Assembly: GCA_017467185.1 (NCBI GenBank)
Contig: JAFTSS010000044.1
Span: 42,459 to 106,458 of the forward strand
Length of the DNA: 64,000 nt
Reading direction: 5' to 3'
Origin: Paludibacteraceae bacterium
Lineage (GTDB): Bacteria; Bacteroidota; Bacteroidia; Bacteroidales; Paludibacteraceae
Shown: piece by piece, positions 59,943 to 64,000 of the stretch
Layout: each line of letters begins with the position of its first letter
How positions within the stretch are numbered: the first letter of the stretch is position 1
Made by a program: the position numbers and the translations under genes
The notes under the pieces: generated by a model
The model's database searches: none
What the model was told of the DNA's origin: nothing
The model's input: only the letters and a program-made list of their open reading frames with translations

Positions 59943-60740
59943 ATGAAGAACTTTCTGAATTTCATATTGTTAGCTTTGCTTTTTACCTCTTGTGGCGAGT
60001 ATGTCAGATTGCAAAAATCTACTAATCCAGAAGAGAAGTTTCAAGCGGGTAAGAACTATTTTCAAGAAGGTAAGTATGTGAAAAGTACTACTATGTTTGA
60101 GGAGATTGTGCCATATTATCGTGGTACGCCTCAAGCTGAGGAGGTGCTTTATCTTTTGGCTGAGTCATATATGGGGCAAAAGGATTATTATTCGGCATCA
60201 GAGTATTTTCAGGCTTATATTCGTAATTTCCCTCGTGGTACATACGCTCAAGAGGCTCGTTATAAGGTAGCTTATTGTTATTATCTTGATTCTCCTGATG
60301 CTCGTTTAGATCAAACAGAGACATACGAGGCTATCAATGCTCTTAGTGAATTTATAAGTTTATACCCCGAAAGTGATAGAGTAGCAGATTGTCGTAAGTA
60401 TCTCTTTGAAATGGAAGATAAGTTGGCTTATAAAGAGTTGTTGAGTTCGAAGTTGTATTATAATCTTGGTCTTTATGGCGGTAATAATTATCGAGCTTGT
60501 GTGACAACAGCTGAGAATGCGTTGAAAGATTTTCCTGAAACAAAATATCGTGATGATTTAGTATTTGTAATCTTAAAAGCTAAGTCAAAAGAGGCATCAC
60601 TTTCGGTGGAAGAGAAGAAGAGAGAGCGTTATAGTGAGGTGATTGATGAATATTATCGCTATGCTAATGCTTTTCCCGATGGTAAACATATCAAGGAGGC
60701 AAACCGCATACTTCGAGAAGCAAAAAATATTGTAAAATAA
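59943..60740 (+). CDS. bamD: Outer membrane assembly lipoprotein BamD
   Basis: 265 residues from ATG 59943, chosen because it starts a clean lipoprotein signal (MKNFLNFILLALLFTSC); the upstream ATG at 59928 adds MNNEL from a heptamer run. The mature protein is built of TPR-like repeats: FQAGKNYFQEGKYVKSTTMFEEI, AEEVLYLLAESYMGQKDYYSA, YKVAYCYYLDSP and a last ANAFPDGKHIKEANRILREA. BamD is the essential lipoprotein of the BAM complex on the periplasmic side. The next gene encodes the RNA polymerase omega-like subunit, the usual order in Bacteroidales. Confidence 0.92.
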   Translation: MKNFLNFILLALLFTSCGEYVRLQKSTNPEEKFQAGKNYFQEGKYVKSTTMFEEIVPYYRGTPQAEEVLYLLAESYMGQKDYYSASEYFQAYIRNFPRGTYAQEARYKVAYCYYLDSPDARLDQTETYEAINALSEFISLYPESDRVADCRKYLFEMEDKLAYKELLSSKLYYNLGLYGGNNYRACVTTAENALKDFPETKYRDDLVFVILKAKSKEASLSVEEKKRERYSEVIDEYYRYANAFPDGKHIKEANRILREAKNIVK

Positions 60741-60756
60741 TTTTTAGACACGAGAT

Positions 60757-60872
60757 GTTAGACACGAGATATTAGACATTATGTGTCATTTGGAAATTCT
60801 AAAATACTAACGAGGCGAAGCCGAGTACTGGAAGTCTTGCTACTCGCTACTCGCTACTAAATATCTAAAATA
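60757..60872. repeat. Dispersed word repeats before omega gene
   Basis: TTAGACACGAGATGTTAGACACGAGAT words, AACGAGGCGAAGCCGAGTA and GCTACTCGCTACTCGCTACTA (period 7). The last two are variants of the words at 23988-24030 before rng. Confidence 0.75.
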
Positions 60873-61190
60873 ATGGCAAAAAAAATTACAGCTCCTAACA
60901 ACACTATCACACGTGATATGAATGCATTGTGTGAACCTGTAGGTAATGTTTATGAAACAGTGCGTATCATTGCTAAACGTGCTAATCAAATCAGTGCAGA
61001 AGTTAAACAAGAATTGGATAAAAAACTTGCCGACTTTGCATCATCAGCTGATAATCTTGAAGAAGTATTTGAAAACCGTGAGCAAATTGAAATCTCACGT
61101 TACTATGAACAACTTCCAAAACCAACTCTTCGTGCTGCCAAAGAGTTCGAAGATGGTGAAGTTTATTTCAAAAACCCTTCTCGAGTTTAA
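60873..61190 (+). CDS. rpoZ: RNA polymerase omega (Rpb6-like) subunit
   Basis: 105 residues: ITRDMNALCEPVGNVYETVR, IIAKRANQISAEVKQELDKK and LRAAKEFEDGEVYFKNP. This is the divergent Bacteroidetes omega, annotated Rpb6/RpoZ, which stabilises the beta' subunit. It lies downstream of bamD. In several Bacteroidales a DUF4293 membrane protein gene follows; here only repeats follow. Confidence 0.85.
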   Translation: MAKKITAPNNTITRDMNALCEPVGNVYETVRIIAKRANQISAEVKQELDKKLADFASSADNLEEVFENREQIEISRYYEQLPKPTLRAAKEFEDGEVYFKNPSRV

Positions 61191-61221
61191 TATAGCATAA
61201 ATGATGGTGAGTTTACGTTAT

Positions 61222-61298
61222 TTTTATTAAACGTAAATTCTCGTAAATTATTCATTAATAAAGATTTATTGTTAATTAATGGTAATTTATGTTCGAAA
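61222..61298. repeat. CGTAAATT / GTTAATTAATGG word repeat
   Basis: Same family as 18785-18856 and 19665-19730, after the omega gene. Confidence 0.75.
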
Positions 61299-61315
61299 AT
61301 TTTATGTATAAAAGC

Positions 61316-61364
61316 ATTTTTTGGTCTGATTAGTCTTTCTTTAAGTCTAATTAGACCATTTTTT
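61316..61364 (+). terminator. Terminator of the bamD-omega unit
   Basis: 12-bp stem TGGTCTGATTAG / CTAATTAGACCA (one mismatch), 13-nt loop, then TTTTTTG. Confidence 0.85.
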
Positions 61365-61394
61365 GTTGTAATATAAGTGTATTTTTTCTTTTAG

Positions 61395-61690
61395 ACATAA
61401 TGACATAAAAACATATTCTTTTACCTTGCGACATCTGCGATGTATCTCGGTATAAGAATGACATATTTGAAAAATGTAACTTAAAAATCTGTCTCTTTTT
61501 TGCAGAGATAAAAACTTTAGTTTTAGCGAGGCGTATGTCTGTTAGTATAAAGTAAAGAGTAGATAGTAAAAAGAGCTTTACTAAAGTAAAGAGTAGATAG
61601 TAAAAAGAGCTTTACTGTATTATTAGTCTTACGACTTACGACTTATTACTTACTACTATTTTTCTGTCATTCTGTCTAAAAAAATAAAAT
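61395..61690. repeat. Repeat-filled gap with perfect 34-bp tandem duplication
   Basis: Holds AGACATAATGACAT words (61395-61470), a perfect tandem duplication of 34 bp (61549-61582, 61583-61616, starting AAAGTAAAGAGTAGATAG), a TTACGAC/TTACTAC heptamer run (61628-61660) and the inverted copy of the 18573 20-mer at 61665-61684. No gene or clear promoter seen. Confidence 0.85.
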
Positions 61691-61732
61691 TAGATAATCT
61701 GTCTAATACACACACTATTAAAAATCTAAAAT

Positions 61733-63094
61733 ATGAAAATCTACAAAAACAATTTGATATACAATTTGTTGCTTAAATATGTGTTGTTTGGTTACAACTT
61801 TGCATTCTCAAAGATAAGCATCAAAGGCACAGAAAACATTCCAACCGATGGAGCAGTGATATTTGCACCAAATCACACAAATGCCTTCATGGATGCTTTT
61901 ACAGTATTGAAAGTGGCAAAAAGTCCTGTTGTTTTTGTAGCTCGTGCCGATGTATTCCGCAATCCAATAGCTGCTAAAATATTCAACTTCTTCAAAATCA
62001 TGCCAATAATGCGTATGCGTGATGGCAGAGAAAACCTCAAGAAGAACGACCAAATAATGCAAACAGCAGTAGAAGTTTTGCGTCATAAAGTGCCATTTGG
62101 AATTTTCTGTGAAGGTACTCATCGCATGAAACACAGCATCTTACCTCTTGTAAAAGGCATATTCCGCATAGCTCTACAAGCCGATGAAGCCCTAAAAGGT
62201 GAAATGCCTGTCTATATCGTGCCTATAGGGATAGAATATGGCAGTTATACCCGCTATCGTTCAACCATTTCAGTGCAAGTAGGGGAGGCATTTAATGTGT
62301 CGGAATTCAACATTCAGCATAAAGACAAAACCCAACCAGAACTGATGAACATAATGCGTGAAGAGTTATCTAGTAGAATATCATCACTCTATCATTGTGT
62401 GCCTGATAATGAGGATTATGAGGCAATATTAGACCTCTGTTATCTTTATAACAATGCACAATTCACAATGCACAATTCACAATATGAAGAGGCACGAGAT
62501 GTTGCTTTTGACCATCGACTTTTTATAGATAAAGGCCAAAAGATTCTCAATTCAAAATCGCCTTATGAAACAATGCAGAAAAACCGCCAAACAGTCAGTG
62601 AATTATTACAACTAAAAGCCACCAATCCAACTGAATATCAGGCGTTAATCTCTAAAGCACATCAATTTGCAACACTTCGTCGTAAACTAAACATCTCTGA
62701 TGAAACACTTTACAATCAACCGACTGCTAAAACTCTTATAATAAGAATATTAACCCTAATCATTACCCTGCCATACTTCCTTTTCAGTGCCATAATCGAC
62801 CTACCAGTATCACTTATCACCTGGCTACTATTCCATTTCATCATAGAAGACGGAGCCATGAAAAACTCCCTCCGTTTAGCCATAATATTATTAGTCTATC
62901 CATTGATATTTACGACGTTAACTATTTTCTTGTTTATTACTTCTTACTCCTTGTTCCCTATTCCTTATTCCTTATCCCTTATTTTATTAGCACTACCTGC
63001 CAATTGTTTTGTGCATTTTTATGCTAAACAAATCAGATTATTAAGGTCAGACTACAAATACCTAACTTGTAAAGAATTAAGAGTTTGGAATTAG
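61733..63094 (+). CDS. PlsC-family 1-acylglycerol-phosphate acyltransferase with two repeat inserts
   Basis: 453 residues. Acyltransferase signature APNHTNAFMDAF (HX5D type), FFKIMPIMRMRDG and FCEGTHRMKHSILPLVKGIF; a C-terminal pair of membrane helices follows. Such enzymes acylate lysophosphatidate or related lipids at the inner membrane. Two inserts are heptamer-coded: NAQFTMHNSQYEEA (62450-62485) in a linker, and SYSLFPIPYSLSLI (62935-62985) inside the last membrane region, where the repeat's hydrophobic reading frame may itself contribute to a helix. Confidence 0.88.
   Translation: MKIYKNNLIYNLLLKYVLFGYNFAFSKISIKGTENIPTDGAVIFAPNHTNAFMDAFTVLKVAKSPVVFVARADVFRNPIAAKIFNFFKIMPIMRMRDGRENLKKNDQIMQTAVEVLRHKVPFGIFCEGTHRMKHSILPLVKGIFRIALQADEALKGEMPVYIVPIGIEYGSYTRYRSTISVQVGEAFNVSEFNIQHKDKTQPELMNIMREELSSRISSLYHCVPDNEDYEAILDLCYLYNNAQFTMHNSQYEEARDVAFDHRLFIDKGQKILNSKSPYETMQKNRQTVSELLQLKATNPTEYQALISKAHQFATLRRKLNISDETLYNQPTAKTLIIRILTLIITLPYFLFSAIIDLPVSLITWLLFHFIIEDGAMKNSLRLAIILLVYPLIFTTLTIFLFITSYSLFPIPYSLSLILLALPANCFVHFYAKQIRLLRSDYKYLTCKELRVWN
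62450..62485 (+). repeat. Heptamer insert (TGCACAA/TTCACAA) in PlsC-type gene
   Basis: Five period-7 units encode NNAQFTMHNSQY in frame. Confidence 0.92.
62935..62985 (+). repeat. Heptamer insert (TATTCCT family) in PlsC-type gene
   Basis: Seven period-7 units TTACTCC, TTGTTCC, CTATTCC, TTATTCC, TTATCCC encode SYSLFPIPYSLSLI in a hydrophobic segment. Confidence 0.9.
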
Positions 63095-63134
63095 AAATGA
63101 GGAATTAGGAATGAGGAGTTAGGAATGAGGATTT
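63088..63134. repeat. Heptamer tract (GGAATTA/GGAATGA)
   Basis: Six period-7 units starting at the stop codon of the PlsC-type gene. Confidence 0.85.
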
Positions 63135-63165
63135 ATCTGTAATCTGTGCTCTATAATTTGCTACT

Positions 63166-63480
63166 CATATTCTCCCCCTGTATTAGGGGGAGTGGCTGAA
63201 AGCCGAGGGGGTTGAAACTATATTCTACACTCTGTACTCTATTATCTGCCCCACCATATTCTCCCTTCTGTCTTAGGGGGAACTGACGAACGAAAGGCTA
63301 TGGGTAGGCGACCAAAGGTCGGGAATGGCAAGAACAGAGGATATTTGCATACTATGCCTTGCAAGGAGAAAGTCGCCGAAGGCAATGCCCAAAGGGGGAG
63401 GGGGGTAAAACAAGAAAAAATCATAGGCTGAAAGCCTAAAAATACATAGCCCAAAGGCAACGCCCTAGGTAATGGATAGT
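63166..63480. repeat. G/C-stem elements and AAGGC word repeats
   Basis: Inverted copy of the 6464/15700 element at 63166-63216, a second, longer version at 63251-63410 (CCTTCTGTCTTAGGGGG, GGTCGCC-type words), and paired words GGCTGAAAGCC and AAAGGCAACGCC. The open frame on the minus strand is not protein-like. Confidence 0.75.
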
Positions 63481-63557
63481 TTTTACATACACCATACGCA
63501 CCGAAAAAACAAAAGTTTTAATACTTTACAAGTTATATTTTTTGCGAAGTTTCTTAA

Positions 63558-63675
63558 AAATACACAATGTGAGTTTTTTTTCCCCCCTTACCCTCAAGCA
63601 AGGTGCAGGCAACTTTCACCGTAGAAAACCGCCAAAAAAAATACACAATGAGAGTGTGTATTAAAAAAAGATTCT
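63558..63675. repeat. TACACAATG palindromic element
   Basis: Words AATACACAATGTGAG and AATACAC..GTGTGTATT flank CTCAAGCAAGGTGCAGG. Related to the nested palindrome at 16169-16337 (shared TACCnTCAAGCAAG and ACACTCTC-type words). Confidence 0.65.
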
Positions 63676-63739
63676 TCGTCAATTTAATTGAAAATTCATT
63701 ATTTCAACTTCATCCCCTTTTTTTTCTCTCTCTCTGTAT

Positions 63740-63760
63740 GGACGCACGGCTCGTGCGTTC
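63740..63760. repeat. GGACGCACG hairpin repeat
   Basis: GGACGCACG / CGTGCGTTC stem around GCT; followed by a TTAACGTTA-type word. Confidence 0.8.
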
Positions 63761-63808
63761 GCTTAACGTTAGACTGAAAAACTAGATAGCAAAGCGTCTA
63801 AACTGTAG

Positions 63809-63847
63809 GGACGCTCGGTTCGATCGTCCAATTAGCCGTTAGGCTAA
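63809..63847. repeat. Double hairpin repeat, third variant
   Basis: GGACGCTCG / CGATCGTCC (one mismatch) followed by TTAGCCGTTAGGCTAA. The second stem word (TTAGCC/GGCTAA) replaces CAACC/GGTTG of the 13584 copy. Confidence 0.8.
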
Positions 63848-63901
63848 CACCTAGATAGCGAAGCATATAGAACCACTAGAACGTCTAGCAATAAAAAACA
63901 T

Positions 63902-63965
63902 CTATTGCTCCTATACTCTCTATCTTTCCTATAGCCTCTATTATCCCTATATTTTCTATTTCTCT
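63902..63965. repeat. Nonamer tandem repeat (CTATNNNNN)
   Basis: Seven 9-bp units, each beginning CTAT (CTATTGCTC, CTATACTCT, CTATCTTTC, CTATAGCCT, CTATTATCC, CTATATTTT, CTATTTCTC). Confidence 0.92.
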
Positions 63966-63972
63966 AATTGCT

Positions 63973-63988
63973 CCCCCCCCCCCCCCCC
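63973..63988. repeat. C16 homopolymer
   Basis: Sixteen consecutive C near the window end, extreme in this AT-rich DNA. It may be a slippage-prone tract or a sequencing/assembly artefact. Confidence 0.85.
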
Positions 63989-64000
63989 AGAATTTCCGAC

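Noticed and set aside
63242..63460. Minus-strand ORF of 72 codons in the gene-free end
   Set aside because: Coincides with G/C-stem and AAGGC word repeats; translation is not protein-like.

Overview
The window looks like a Bacteroidota chromosome, most likely order Bacteroidales. The evidence is promoters of the TTTG / 19 bp / TAnnTTTG type, an Rpb6-like omega subunit next to BamD, the HU–RNase G and ssb–gldE–gldD neighbourhoods, DUF1573, PspC/GIN and NamZ-type proteins, and a BspA-type leucine-rich protein with a type IX secretion C-terminal domain. I saw no rRNA, tRNA, prophage, transposase or CRISPR array.

Layout: 1-3.2 kb, DUF456 protein tail, a Tyr/His/Ser-rich secreted protein and an OmpP1/FadL-like porin. 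3.3-13.3 kb (minus), PBP1A and PAP2 phosphatase, MeaB GTPase, DUF1573 protein, GT2 glycosyltransferase, an LpxL-type acyltransferase, a small acidic protein and a Na/Pi cotransporter with a probable PhoB-box array. 13.3-18.6 kb, a BspA-like surface protein, a strong structured ncRNA candidate and an S9 peptidase. 18.9-25.6 kb, GGGP synthase, phosphopantetheinyl transferase, GldD, GldE, SSB, HU, a 30-residue AURKAIP1/bS22-like protein and RNase G. 25.7-29.8 kb, a two-domain D-lactate/glycolate-type dehydrogenase and a NamZ-type lipoprotein. 30-44 kb, an AT-rich surface polysaccharide cluster (dehydratase, two flippases, RmlB, Wzy, acetyltransferase, three glycosyltransferases, aminotransferase, initiating sugar transferase, Ugd). 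44-54 kb, U32 protease, DeoD, tri-haem cytochrome c peroxidase, PadR/PspC pair, Crp-family regulator, a large TPR protein and RidA. 54-60 kb, an AraC regulator divergent from a TolC/EmrA/EmrB-like efflux operon. 60-63 kb, BamD, omega and a PlsC-type acyltransferase. 63.1-64 kb is gene-free and repeat-packed.

Many genes serve the cell envelope: peptidoglycan synthesis and turnover, lipid A and phospholipid acylation, polysaccharide export, outer membrane assembly and drug efflux.

The most striking feature is non-coding. Almost every gap is filled with short periodic DNA of several families: 7-bp tandem repeats (many different heptamers, all period 7), 9-bp repeats, and small hairpins whose stems change sequence by paired substitutions. 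The same families occur inside genes in frame (signal peptide of the porin, GGGP synthase, the FAD/Fe-S dehydrogenase, U32 protease, PlsC), supply stop codons and tails (MeaB, LpxL, GldE), and supply start regions (GT2, dehydrogenase, BamD). Together with the unassigned ~200-nt structured RNA at 15.8 kb and a cloverleaf-like element at 54.1 kb, these are the best candidates for something undescribed.
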